Below are positions 9,075 to 16,823 of a stretch of DNA of 64,000 bases, piece by piece. A program made the translations under genes and the position numbers. The notes below the pieces were generated by a model. The model saw nothing but the letters and a program-made list of their open reading frames with translations. It was not told where the DNA came from and ran no database searches. The stretch covers positions 1-64,000 of the forward strand of contig CAJGDJ010000008.1 of NCBI GenBank assembly GCA_904502025.1, read 5' to 3'. Position 1 is the first letter of the stretch; each line of letters opens with the position of its first letter. Source of the DNA: an uncultured Muribaculaceae bacterium. Lineage in GTDB: Bacteria; Bacteroidota; Bacteroidia; Bacteroidales; Muribaculaceae.

Positions 9075-10323
9075 TGTTGTGTTCTTTTCGTTCTCCGTTT
9101 TTGTTGCGGTTACCTTTTTTGCGATGGAGTTCTCCATTGTTGAATTGATCCGATGAATCGCTATGACCTTTTGGTTGTCCGGCATTTTTCATTTCACCAT
9201 TACCACCTTTGTTCCCACCTTTGCGTTTTTTCTTTTTCTTGTTGTCAAAACGAGTAAGGCTGTCTTGCCCAACGATGTCGCCAAATTCCTTAACTTGTTT
9301 TTTGGGAGCTACATCGCCTTCGCGTTGTAATTTCAATGGTTTTTCTCCCTCTTTGTTCATTGCAATGATTTCAAATGCACGTTGAGCATCAATCGTAACC
9401 AAATTGGCTGGGATTGACTTATCGGTAGAGTAGGTAATTTCGCGTTTGAAAATGTCGGTTTTGAAGTGATAATATGTGGCATCAGCTGTTTCAAGACGAA
9501 TCTCTTTGGCAGGTAAGCGTTTTACAGCCTCAGCGTAGGCATCAACTTCAAAATTAAGACAGCATTTCAATTTAGCACATTGTCCTGCAAGCTTTTGTGG
9601 ATTCATGGAAATATCTTGATATCGAGCTGCACTTGTTGCAACTGATACAAAGTTTGTCATCCAGCTTGAACAACATAATGGTCGTCCACATGGACCTATC
9701 CCTCCAATACGTCCTGCTTCTTGACGAGCCCCTATTTGCTTCATTTCGATTCTCACGTGGAACGCTTCAGCTAAATCTTTGATGAGTTGGCGAAAGTCAA
9801 CACGTTCGTCGGCAATGTAATAGAATATCGCTTTGTTGCCATCACCTTGATATTCAACATCTCCAATTTTCATATTGAGATTTAGGGCTTCGGCAATTTT
9901 GCGAGAGCGTATCATTGTGTCGTTTTCCTTGGCTTTTGCTTCTTCGTATTTTTCGAGGTCGCTTTGTTTTGCTTTTCGGAAAACGCGTTTAATTTCAGTG
10001 TCGGGTTTGATGTTGGCTTTTTTCATTTGAAGCTTAACCAATTCTCCGGTTAAGGAAACGGAGCCAATGTCATGCCCTGGATTAGCCTCAACGGCTACCA
10101 TATCTCCAATTTCGAGAGGTATATTGGTGCTGTTTTTATAAAAACCTTTGCGAGTGTTTTTGAATTGCACCTCTACGATGTCGAAATCAGCATATCCACC
10201 GGGAACATCTTCAAGCCAGTTGTAGCAATGAAGCTTGCCACGAGGACATTTGTTTTGCTGATTTGTACAATTCTCGTTGGCAGCAGCTGTGGCGTTATTA
10301 TCATTTGTGATTTCAGTAGCCAT
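9052..10323 (-). CDS. ricT: RicT/YaaT-like PSP1-domain protein with cysteine clusters
   Basis: A 423-residue PSP1 C-terminal-domain protein homologous to B. subtilis RicT (YaaT), part of an Fe-S-carrying complex that modulates RNase Y and mRNA processing. Cysteines sit at 19/26/33, 212/217/218 (CGRPLCC) and 249/254/255 (CAKLKCC), matching the family's Fe-S ligand regions. The last about 80 residues form a basic, Lys/Gly/Asn-rich tail (DNKKKKKRKGGNKGGNG) that could bind RNA. Notably its gene follows rny by 12 bp, so the RNase and its presumed modulator would be co-expressed. No ricA or ricF homologue is visible nearby. Confidence 0.88.
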   Translation of the reverse strand: MATEITNDNNATAAANENCTNQQNKCPRGKLHCYNWLEDVPGGYADFDIVEVQFKNTRKGFYKNSTNIPLEIGDMVAVEANPGHDIGSVSLTGELVKLQMKKANIKPDTEIKRVFRKAKQSDLEKYEEAKAKENDTMIRSRKIAEALNLNMKIGDVEYQGDGNKAIFYYIADERVDFRQLIKDLAEAFHVRIEMKQIGARQEAGRIGGIGPCGRPLCCSSWMTNFVSVATSAARYQDISMNPQKLAGQCAKLKCCLNFEVDAYAEAVKRLPAKEIRLETADATYYHFKTDIFKREITYSTDKSIPANLVTIDAQRAFEIIAMNKEGEKPLKLQREGDVAPKKQVKEFGDIVGQDSLTRFDNKKKKKRKGGNKGGNGEMKNAGQPKGHSDSSDQFNNGELHRKKGNRNKNGERKEHNNEEKTNN

Positions 10324-10335
10324 AACTCTGCGATA

Positions 10336-11877
10336 TTATTTTGCAAAACTAACTGCACGAGTTTCGCGAATAACAGTGATCTTAACTTGACCCGGATATA
10401 CCAATTCGTCTTGAATGCGTTTTGCTATTTCGGCTGAAAGTTTTTCAGTTTCAACATCATCAATCTTGTCGGCACCAACAATTACACGTAATTCGCGTCC
10501 GGCTTGAATTGCGTATGTTTTGATAACGCCAGGATATGAAAGAGCAAGTTGTTCAAGGTCATTAAGACGCTTGATGTATGCTTCAACGATTTCACGGCGA
10601 GCACCCGGACGAGCACCTGAAATGGCATCACACACTTGAACGATAGGAGCCAACAAAGTAGTTTGCTCGATTTCGTCGTGGTGAGCACCGATAGCATTGC
10701 AGATTTCAGGTTTTTCTTTATATTTTTCGGCAAGTTTCATGCCTAAAATTGCGTGTGGTAATTCTGGATCTTCATCGGGCACTTTGCCAATATCATGAAG
10801 TAAACCGGCACGACGAGCTTTTTTAGGATTAAGTCCAAGCTCTGAAGCCATTATTGCACAAAGGTTAGCTGTCTCGCGAGCATGTTGTAAAAGGTTTTGT
10901 CCATAGCTTGAACGGTATTTCATTTTACCTACAAGGCGAATCAAATCGGGGTGAAGCCCATGGATTCCGAGGTCAATCGCAGTGCGTTTACCTGTTTCAA
11001 TGATTTCTTCTTCAAGTTGTTTGCGAACTTTAGCTACAACTTCTTCGATGCGTGCAGGGTGAATACGTCCATCGGCAACGAGTTGATGAAGAGCAAGACG
11101 AGCGGTTTCGCGACGCACAGGGTCAAATCCCGATAGGACGATTGCTTCAGGGGTATCGTCAACGATGATTTCAATTCCTGTAGCTGCTTCAAGTGCACGA
11201 ATGTTGCGACCTTCGCGACCAATGATACGTCCTTTTATTTCATCAGAATCAATGTGGAATACAGTTACCGAATTTTCAATGGCAGTTTCAGTAGCAACGC
11301 GTTGGATAGATTGAACAACAATGCGTTTTGCTTCTTTGTTTGCTGTCATCTTAGCTTCGTCCATTATGTCGTTGATGTAGGAAGCTGCAGCGGTTTTGGC
11401 TTCATCTTTTAATGATTCAACAAGTTTTTCTTTTGCTTCTTCAGAAGATAGACCTGAGATGTGTTCAAGTTCCTCTTGTGCGGCAAGTTTGAGTTTGTCA
11501 AGTTCAGCCTGTTTGTTTTCAACAATGCTGAATTGTGCTTCAAGATTTGCTTTTGTAGCTTCAATGTCGTTGCGTTGACGTTGATTTTCGCTTTGTTGTT
11601 GGTTGAGTTGAAGCTCGCGTTGTTTTATTCTCGCTTCAGATTGTTGAATTTTTGCCAATCTGTTATTGGCTTGTTTTTCAGCTTCGGTTTTGATTTTTAA
11701 TTCTTCTTCACGAGCTTCAAGAATCTTCGTTTTCTTGATGTTTTCAGCTTCAGATGTTGCTTCGTCGATAATAGATTTAGCACGGCTTTTAGCCAGCGAT
11801 TTTTGCACAATGAGAGTGCCAATAATGCCTATGACAAGCGTTGATAGACCGATGATTAGATAAATTATTATATCCAT
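10336..11877 (-). CDS. rny: Ribonuclease Y
   Basis: The start is set at 11877 (MDIIIYLIIGLSTLVIG), giving 513 residues, the usual RNase Y length. An upstream in-frame start would add 13 residues ahead of the membrane anchor. Domains in order are an N-terminal membrane segment (about 3-24), a long Glu/Gln/Lys coiled coil (about 30-190), a KH domain (GRIIGREGRNIRALE) and an HD phosphohydrolase domain (RAGLLHDIGKV). The enzyme is a membrane-bound endoribonuclease that starts mRNA decay. A hairpin with a T-run lies between zapA and this gene (11908-11948) and may limit read-through. Confidence 0.95.
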   Translation of the reverse strand: MDIIIYLIIGLSTLVIGIIGTLIVQKSLAKSRAKSIIDEATSEAENIKKTKILEAREEELKIKTEAEKQANNRLAKIQQSEARIKQRELQLNQQQSENQRQRNDIEATKANLEAQFSIVENKQAELDKLKLAAQEELEHISGLSSEEAKEKLVESLKDEAKTAAASYINDIMDEAKMTANKEAKRIVVQSIQRVATETAIENSVTVFHIDSDEIKGRIIGREGRNIRALEAATGIEIIVDDTPEAIVLSGFDPVRRETARLALHQLVADGRIHPARIEEVVAKVRKQLEEEIIETGKRTAIDLGIHGLHPDLIRLVGKMKYRSSYGQNLLQHARETANLCAIMASELGLNPKKARRAGLLHDIGKVPDEDPELPHAILGMKLAEKYKEKPEICNAIGAHHDEIEQTTLLAPIVQVCDAISGARPGARREIVEAYIKRLNDLEQLALSYPGVIKTYAIQAGRELRVIVGADKIDDVETEKLSAEIAKRIQDELVYPGQVKITVIRETRAVSFAK

Positions 11878-11907
11878 CTTTGTTTGTTGTTTTAATGTTG
11901 TTAATAT

Positions 11908-11948
11908 AAAAAGCACCCATTAATTGCTAAAATGCAATTAAGAGTGCA
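11908..11948 (-). terminator. Intrinsic terminator or attenuator between zapA and rny
   Basis: Read on the minus strand, GCACTCTTAATTGC pairs across ATTTTA with GCAATTAATGGGTGC, with a small internal mismatch, and is followed by TTTTTATA. It stands 80 bp after the zapA stop and 31 bp before the rny start, so it either ends the zapBA transcript or attenuates entry into rny. Confidence 0.6.
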
Positions 11949-12027
11949 GGTAATTTCTTAATATATGAATAAAAAACTGTCTAATTAAATTCGAATAAAA
12001 TGTAACCCACTCTTGGGTGTAATTAAT

Positions 12028-12321
12028 TTATTCGGTTTTCAATAATTGAGAATCAAGATCTTTTTCAAAGCTTTCAAGAAGCGATTTTAAGTTTGATTCG
12101 TTTGCTTCTTTTGAGTAATATAACATGGCATATCTAAACGCAACCATTGCCATAATCTCATAAGAAGATTTTTCTTTGCGATAGCGATTTTTCCACACTT
12201 TCCAAAGGTGTGTTACGCTTTCTTGTGCCGTGTTGGTAATGTCAATTTCGTCGATATTTACCAACATCGGAATTGGAGCACAATCAGCTATGCAAACTTC
12301 TATTTGTTTTTTATCATCCAT
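12028..12321 (-). CDS. zapA: ZapA-like cell division protein
   Basis: A 97-residue protein of the ZapA type, which bundles FtsZ filaments at the division ring. It shows the compact N-terminal beta/alpha head (IEVCIADCAPIPMLVNIDEID...) followed by one long amphipathic helix (about 60-95) expected to form the tetrameric coiled coil. It starts 7 bp after the coiled-coil gene at 12329-12622, a pairing common in Bacteroidetes. Similarity in this family is weak, so the call rests on size, fold pattern and neighbourhood. Confidence 0.75.
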   Translation of the reverse strand: MDDKKQIEVCIADCAPIPMLVNIDEIDITNTAQESVTHLWKVWKNRYRKEKSSYEIMAMVAFRYAMLYYSKEANESNLKSLLESFEKDLDSQLLKTE

Positions 12322-12328
12322 TGTTGCA

Positions 12329-12622
12329 TCATTCTTTTAGTTCAGAGATGCATTTGTCAATTTCCCGCACTAATTCGGATAGAAATGCTCGGCTTTTTTC
12401 CACGTCATTGCGATTGGGATTAAGCGTTGTAACAACTTTGAGGTATTCAACCTCTTGCTGGAGTCGATTGATTTCTTGTTGTTGCTTATTTGTTAATGCT
12501 GTTAGTTCTTCATTTTGCATGTCGGCAACTTGCTTTTCTTGAAGCAATGCTTGGTAACGTTTGGTTAATAAATCGGTTTTACCGCGTAATCGTTCAAGTG
12601 TCTGCTTAAAATCTTCGACCAT
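12329..12622 (-). CDS. Small coiled-coil protein, ZapB-like
   Basis: A 97-residue protein that is nearly all heptad-repeat helix (for example LLTKRYQALLQEKQVADMQN) with one break at TLNPNR (near 70). It has no signal peptide. Size, coiled-coil nature and position 7 bp upstream of zapA suggest a ZapB-like division-ring partner. True homology to E. coli ZapB cannot be shown by eye because coiled coils all look alike. Confidence 0.6.
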   Translation of the reverse strand: MVEDFKQTLERLRGKTDLLTKRYQALLQEKQVADMQNEELTALTNKQQQEINRLQQEVEYLKVVTTLNPNRNDVEKSRAFLSELVREIDKCISELKE

Positions 12623-12639
12623 TCAAATCCAAATTTTTA

Positions 12640-12668
12640 CAAATGTAGTGTTTTTTTTTCAATCGACA
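12640..12668 (-). promoter_or_regulatory. Candidate promoter of the zapB-zapA-rny run
   Basis: On the minus strand a TAcaTTTG -7 box (12640-12647) lies 18 nt from a TTG (12666-12668), close to the Bacteroidetes vegetative consensus and just upstream of the ATG at 12622. Confidence 0.5.
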
Positions 12669-12744
12669 ATCGTTTTAAGATGTAATTTTGAGATAAAAAT
12701 TATGTTAAAATTTTTGTCTCAATTATTCAAATAAGTGTAATGTG

Positions 12745-14202
12745 TTATAGTATTGGGCTTAATAGTCGAGTTATTGATTCTAAGGCTTTCTGGAATATGG
12801 GTCTTTTACGCCATGATTTTTTGGATATAGAAGTGCAGTGTTTAAGATCTTCGGCAAAGATTTTACGCATTTGAGAGTTTACATCGGAGGAATAAATAAA
12901 TAAGTTACATTCAAAGTTGTGTTCAAAACTACGGAAATCAAAATTAGTAGAACCGACTGTTGAAAATTCGTTATCAATGACAATTGATTTACAGTGGAGC
13001 ATGCCGGCTTCGTATAAATAAAATTTTATTCCTGATTTAAGGCATTCATTTATGTAGGAGAAAGATGCGTAACGAAGTGTTTTTGAATCGCTGTTTCTGG
13101 GAATCATTATAGAAACCTTGACATTTGATAGAGCGGCACTTTGTAGGGCTTTTAAGAGACTCTCAGTGGGTAAAAAGTAGGGTGTTTGAATGAGAATGCT
13201 ATGCTTCGCATTAGATATTGCTTTTAGAAATACCAATGCAATGTTGTTCCATTGGCTTGTTGGACCACTTGAAAGTAGCTGCATGCCTATATTTTCAGGG
13301 GCAAAATTCGTTGGCTTGTATGTTAACTTGTCTTCATTTGCCAATGTTGGCTTAAGGAAATTCCAATCGACTGTAAATGAATATTGTAGTGCCGATAAAA
13401 TGGGTCCTGTAACTCGCAAATGGGTGTCACGCCAAGTTGAGAACTTGCCTCCGGTTAGGTAGCGGTCGGCGATATTCATTCCTCCGATATATCCAATTTC
13501 ACCATCAATGATGCATATTTTTCGGTGGTTGCGCCAGTTTATGCGGGTGGCAAAAACAGGAACTGATACTCTAAAAAATGGGTGTGTCAAGATGCCGGCT
13601 TTCTCCATTTCTTTGAAAAACTTGTTTTTTACTTGAAATGAACCAACGTGGTCATACATAACACGGACGGTTACTCCTTCTGTGGCTTTTTTTATGAGTA
13701 TGTTTTTTATTTCATTGCCAATTGTGTCTCCTTCAAAGATGTAGTATTGGATATTGATATATTTAGTTGCCTTACGTAAGTCGGTTTTTAGGTCGTCAAA
13801 TTTTGATTTTCCGTCAGTGTAAATTTTTAATCCGTTGTGAATGTAAAAGTGTGAACCATGTAGGCTTCGAGTGAGGTTTATTTGTTGAATGCTCTCGGTT
13901 GATAGGTTTTTGTTTTCAATATCAGTGGGAGTCGCATTGTGGGTGAAGCTTTGTTTTAGTTTGCGACGGTTGCGACGAGATATCATGTGCTTGTTTTTAA
14001 TGCTTCGCCCAAAAAACACATATAATATGATGCCAACAGCCGGAAATAATAATAGAATTGAGACCCAAGCAAGTGATTTAACCGGATTCCTGTTCTCGGA
14101 TAAGATAATTCCAATAATGCTTAGAATTGTGAGTGCGTAAATCGACACTACAATCCAATATAGCCAAGATAAATTGATGTAATCGGTAATGGTATATTCC
14201 AT
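12745..14202 (-). CDS. cls: Cardiolipin synthase (PLD family)
   Basis: A 485-residue membrane enzyme with two N-terminal transmembrane segments (about 10-60) and two phospholipase-D HKD motifs: HRKICIIDGEIGYIGGMN and HCKSIVIDNEFSTVGSTNFD. It should condense two phosphatidylglycerols into cardiolipin and glycerol at the inner membrane. Both motifs keep His, Lys and Asp, so it looks active. It stands alone: the neighbouring run on the 3' side starts at its own promoter, and the ribosomal genes upstream end at a strong terminator. Confidence 0.93.
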   Translation of the reverse strand: MEYTITDYINLSWLYWIVVSIYALTILSIIGIILSENRNPVKSLAWVSILLLFPAVGIILYVFFGRSIKNKHMISRRNRRKLKQSFTHNATPTDIENKNLSTESIQQINLTRSLHGSHFYIHNGLKIYTDGKSKFDDLKTDLRKATKYINIQYYIFEGDTIGNEIKNILIKKATEGVTVRVMYDHVGSFQVKNKFFKEMEKAGILTHPFFRVSVPVFATRINWRNHRKICIIDGEIGYIGGMNIADRYLTGGKFSTWRDTHLRVTGPILSALQYSFTVDWNFLKPTLANEDKLTYKPTNFAPENIGMQLLSSGPTSQWNNIALVFLKAISNAKHSILIQTPYFLPTESLLKALQSAALSNVKVSIMIPRNSDSKTLRYASFSYINECLKSGIKFYLYEAGMLHCKSIVIDNEFSTVGSTNFDFRSFEHNFECNLFIYSSDVNSQMRKIFAEDLKHCTSISKKSWRKRPIFQKALESITRLLSPIL

Positions 14203-14305
14203 TGTGGATTAGATTTGGTGGTATATAAGTTTGGCTGTGGTTAATGTTAAAATAATATTTGGCTAAGGTACAAATTTTTTTGAGAAAAGAAATAGTTATA
14301 TCGTT

Positions 14306-14346
14306 AAATAAAAATAAAGACACCTCGAACAAAATGTCGAGGTGTC
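14306..14346 (-). terminator. Strong intrinsic terminator of rpsF-rpsR-rplI
   Basis: A perfect 10-bp stem (GACACCTCGA, 8-nt loop, TCGAGGTGTC; 14319-14346). On the minus strand a TTTATTTTTATTT tract follows. It is 23 bp past the rplI stop. Confidence 0.88.
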
Positions 14347-14369
14347 GAAGAAATATTGTGTCTGTTTTA

Positions 14370-14813
14370 TTATTCAGCTACAACTTCAAATGGGATTTCA
14401 ACTGAAACCTCTTTGTGAAGGTTGATAGTTGCAGTATAGTTACCCACTTCTTTGATAGTTTCTTTAATTACGATTAACTTGCGATCGATGTTGTGTCCGA
14501 GTTTTCCAAGTGCTTCAGATACTTGGATTGCGTTTACTGCACCAAAGATAGTACCGGTAGCACTAACTTTAGTTGCGATAGTAAATGTTACACCTTCCAA
14601 TGCAACAGCAGCAGCTTCAGCATCGGCTTTGATTTTAGCAAGTTTGTGTGCACGTTGGCGTTGGTTTTCGGCAAGCACTTTAAGAGCTGAAGGAGTAGCA
14701 ATAACTGCTTTGCCTTGGGGGATGAGGTAGTTGCGACCGTAGCCGTTTTTTACTTCTACAACATCATCTTTATAACCAAGATTGGTAATGTCTTCTTTAA
14801 GAATGATCTTCAT
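14370..14813 (-). CDS. rplI: Large-subunit ribosomal protein bL9
   Basis: A 147-residue bL9. The N-terminal rRNA-binding domain has the conserved core LKEDITNLGYKDDVVEVKNG and YGRNYLIPQGKA. It is joined by a long helix (about 42-75) to the C-terminal domain. It is last in the rpsF-rpsR-rplI operon, 20 bp after rpsR, and ends before a clear terminator. Confidence 0.98.
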   Translation of the reverse strand: MKIILKEDITNLGYKDDVVEVKNGYGRNYLIPQGKAVIATPSALKVLAENQRQRAHKLAKIKADAEAAAVALEGVTFTIATKVSATGTIFGAVNAIQVSEALGKLGHNIDRKLIVIKETIKEVGNYTATINLHKEVSVEIPFEVVAE

Positions 14814-14833
14814 AATTCCTTAAGCTTTTAAAG

Positions 14834-15100
14834 TTATTTCATCAAGTCAGTTACGTATGGGAGAAGAGCCAAGTGACGAGCACGCTTAACAGCTTGTGCT
14901 ACGCGACGTTGGAACTTGAGAGAAGTGCCAGTGATGCGACGAGGAAGGATTTTGCCTTGCTCGTTGAGGAACTTCTTGAGGAATTCAGGATCTTTGTAAT
15001 CTACATACTTGATTCCGCTTCTTTTGAAACGGCAATATTTTTTCTTCTTAACATCCACTGATAGTGGAGTGAGATAGCGAATTTCTGATTGTTGTGCCAT
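14834..15100 (-). CDS. rpsR: Small-subunit ribosomal protein bS18
   Basis: An 88-residue bS18 with the family signature around DYKDPEFLKKFLNEQGKILP and the basic segment RRITGTSLKFQRRVAQAVKRAR. It binds 16S rRNA together with bS6, whose gene ends 3 bp upstream. No tetracysteine zinc motif is present: this is a C-minus form with one Cys (CRFKR). Confidence 0.98.
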   Translation of the reverse strand: MAQQSEIRYLTPLSVDVKKKKYCRFKRSGIKYVDYKDPEFLKKFLNEQGKILPRRITGTSLKFQRRVAQAVKRARHLALLPYVTDLMK

Positions 15101-15103
15101 AAT

Positions 15104-15469
15104 TTAGTCCTCCTTTACTTCTTTAGGTGCGTTAGCTTTAGATGCTTTTAAGCTGCGACGTTTAGCAGCGTATTCAGCAGCATACTTATCAAGACGGAAT
15201 GTCAAGAAACGGAGCACGCGCTCATCGCGACGGAAAGCAGTTTCAAGTTTTTTGATTGCTTTTGGCTCAGCATCAAATTCTACTAATGTGTAAAATCCGG
15301 TAGATTTTTTTTGAATTGGATAAGCAAGCTTACGCAAGCCCCAATTTTCTTCGTTCACGATAGCTGCACCATTGTCGGTCAACACTTTAGTGAACTTTTC
15401 TACCGCTTCCTTCATCTGAACATCAGACAAAACGGGAGTTAAAATGAAAACGGTTTCGTAATGATTCAT
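15104..15469 (-). CDS. rpsF: Small-subunit ribosomal protein bS6
   Basis: A 121-residue bS6, ferredoxin-like fold, starting MNHYETVFILTPVLSD. It has an extended charged tail (AAKRRSLKASKANAPKEVKED) common in Bacteroidetes. It is first gene of the rpsF-rpsR-rplI operon, with a promoter 37 bp upstream. The leader is only about 30 nt, too short for the S6:S18-binding leader RNA known from other phyla. Confidence 0.98.
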   Translation of the reverse strand: MNHYETVFILTPVLSDVQMKEAVEKFTKVLTDNGAAIVNEENWGLRKLAYPIQKKSTGFYTLVEFDAEPKAIKKLETAFRRDERVLRFLTFRLDKYAAEYAAKRRSLKASKANAPKEVKED

Positions 15470-15505
15470 AAAATTAATTATTAAAATTGGTTGTTAAAAC
15501 GGGTG

Positions 15506-15536
15506 CAAAGTTAGTAATATTTTTTCAGTTATGCAA
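15506..15536 (-). promoter_or_regulatory. Promoter of the rpsF operon
   Basis: On the minus strand TAacTTTG (15506-15513) is preceded by TTG (15534-15536) with a 20-nt spacer, a good Bacteroidetes promoter. Confidence 0.65.
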
Positions 15537-15574
15537 TAGTGGGGGGTATAATCGCTTTAATGTTGAATAAATTG

Positions 15575-15621
15575 TCGTAAAAATAATAATAGCGACATGT
15601 TTTGAAACGACTGTCGCTATT
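15575..15621 (-). terminator. Terminator downstream of the 55-residue small ORF
   Basis: A 10-bp stem AATAGCGACA/TGTCGCTATT (15589-15598, 15612-15621). On the minus strand TATTATTTTTA follows. It lies 10 nt after the small ORF's stop, which supports that ORF as a real transcription unit. Confidence 0.75.
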
Positions 15622-15630
15622 GATTTTGTT

Positions 15631-15798
15631 TTAGTTGGCAATAAATCCGCCTAATGAGGGGTGAAGTTTACTGTTGTAGTTGTAGCTTCGAGCAAATTGC
15701 TTAATGAAATCAATTGTTGATTTTCGAGGTGTGAAGCTTTTTAAGTCCTCATGTTTTGCGTTTGTAGTTGCCATTAATTGAGTAGAGATTTTCTTCAT
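15631..15798 (-). CDS. Small basic protein of 55 residues, unknown function
   Basis: A short reading frame starting MKKISTQLMATTNAKHEDLK and ending GGFIAN. The middle, FTPRKSTIDFIKQFARSY, looks like one amphipathic basic helix. I recall similar tiny proteins (Lys-Ser-Thr-hydrophobic then QFAR-Tyr) in other Bacteroidales, but cannot confirm it here. It has its own terminator 10 bp downstream and is divergent from the sigma-factor gene at 16126. There is no signal peptide or membrane segment. The frame is short enough that conservation should be checked. Confidence 0.6.
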   Translation of the reverse strand: MKKISTQLMATTNAKHEDLKSFTPRKSTIDFIKQFARSYNYNSKLHPSLGGFIAN

Positions 15799-16000
15799 TG
15801 GCAAAATCTTATAATAGTTAATACATTATGATAAACGATTGTTAAGTCTATTTATTATTGAAATGACGCAAAATTTTTATTTTTTTCGGTATGTTCAGAG
15901 AACAAAGTGTAATATGCTGAATATTTTGAAGCTATGTACTAAATAATGCATGTTTTATTGTGTGGTAAATGTGAATTAATCTAAAAAAATCAAGGAAATG

Positions 16001-16032
16001 TTTGTTCAATTCATTTTGGTTTGTTAGATTTG
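16001..16032 (+). promoter_or_regulatory. Promoter of the ECF sigma factor gene
   Basis: TTTG (16001-16004), a 20-nt spacer, then TAgaTTTG (16025-16032): a near-perfect Bacteroidetes vegetative promoter. It leaves a leader of about 85 nt before the ATG at 16126. Confidence 0.75.
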
Positions 16033-16125
16033 CACTCGATAAACCAATAAATTTTAATTTTTAACCTATAAAACATTTCTGCCTATAGCACAACACTACT
16101 CTAAAAACTTAAAAATAGATTAGTA

Positions 16126-16716
16126 ATGCAAGTATTAAAAAAACTCACCGATGATCAGTTGGTGCTTCAGTATGCTAAAGGTAGTAATGAAGCGTTTGAT
16201 GTACTTCTTTCTCGTCATCAATCACGTGTTTTCTCATATATATTACATATTGTAAAGAACAGAGATCTTGCTGAAGATATTTTTCAGGAGACTTTTGTTA
16301 AGGCTATTATGACGATTAAGCAAGGTCGTTACACCGAGAATGGAAAGTTTTCGGCGTGGATTACTCGTATAGCCCATAATCTTATTATTGATTTCTTTCG
16401 ACAAGAAAAATCTGAAAATACAGTATCAACCGACGATGAAGAGACAAATCTGCTTAATAGAAAGGATTTGTGTGAAGATAATATTGAAGACACAATGGTT
16501 GTAAGTCAAATCCATAAAGATGTTAGGCGTATTGTTGATGCTCTTCCTGATAGCCAACGTGAAGTGTTAGTGATGCGATATTATCAAAATATGAGCTTTA
16601 AGGAGATTGCAGATGCAACAAATGTAAGTATTAATACTGCACTTGGGCGTATGCGTTATGCGATTCTTAATATGCGTCGCATCGCTGAAGAAAATAATAT
16701 TGTGCTAACATTTTGA
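16126..16716 (+). CDS. ECF-type RNA polymerase sigma factor
   Basis: A 196-residue sigma-70 family protein with region 2 (YILHIVKNRDLAEDIFQETFVKA, about 38-60) and region 4 (LPDSQREVLVMRYYQNMSFKEIA, about 145-167, an HTH). A linker of about 35 acidic residues joins them. It lacks region 3 and has no anti-sigma gene beside it, unlike the FecI/FecR pairs of Bacteroidetes. It is expressed from what looks like a vegetative promoter, so it may be a stand-alone growth- or stress-responsive factor. The gene is followed by a bidirectional terminator. Confidence 0.92.
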   Translation: MQVLKKLTDDQLVLQYAKGSNEAFDVLLSRHQSRVFSYILHIVKNRDLAEDIFQETFVKAIMTIKQGRYTENGKFSAWITRIAHNLIIDFFRQEKSENTVSTDDEETNLLNRKDLCEDNIEDTMVVSQIHKDVRRIVDALPDSQREVLVMRYYQNMSFKEIADATNVSINTALGRMRYAILNMRRIAEENNIVLTF

Positions 16717-16767
16717 TTTTAGGAGAGAATCGAGATATCGATAAATTAGGATTTTGGTAATTATAAT

Positions 16768-16803
16768 AACAAGCCACTTTGTTTTTTTACAGAGTGGCTT
16801 GTT
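16768..16803. terminator. Bidirectional terminator between sigma factor and deacetylase genes
   Basis: A 14-bp stem AACAAGCCACTTTG / CAGAGTGGCTTGTT with one mismatch and an 8-nt T-rich loop, between two convergent genes. T-rich flanks are modest on both sides. Confidence 0.7.
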
Positions 16804-16823
16804 TCTATATATGTGTAAATAGT

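Noticed and set aside
9075..9185. Longer start of GldH inside ricT
   Set aside because: The extension is hydrophilic and would place the lipoprotein signal at residue 38, so the start at 9074 is preferred.
15470..15505. S6:S18 autoregulatory leader before rpsF
   Set aside because: The predicted leader is about 30 nt, too short for the known structure.
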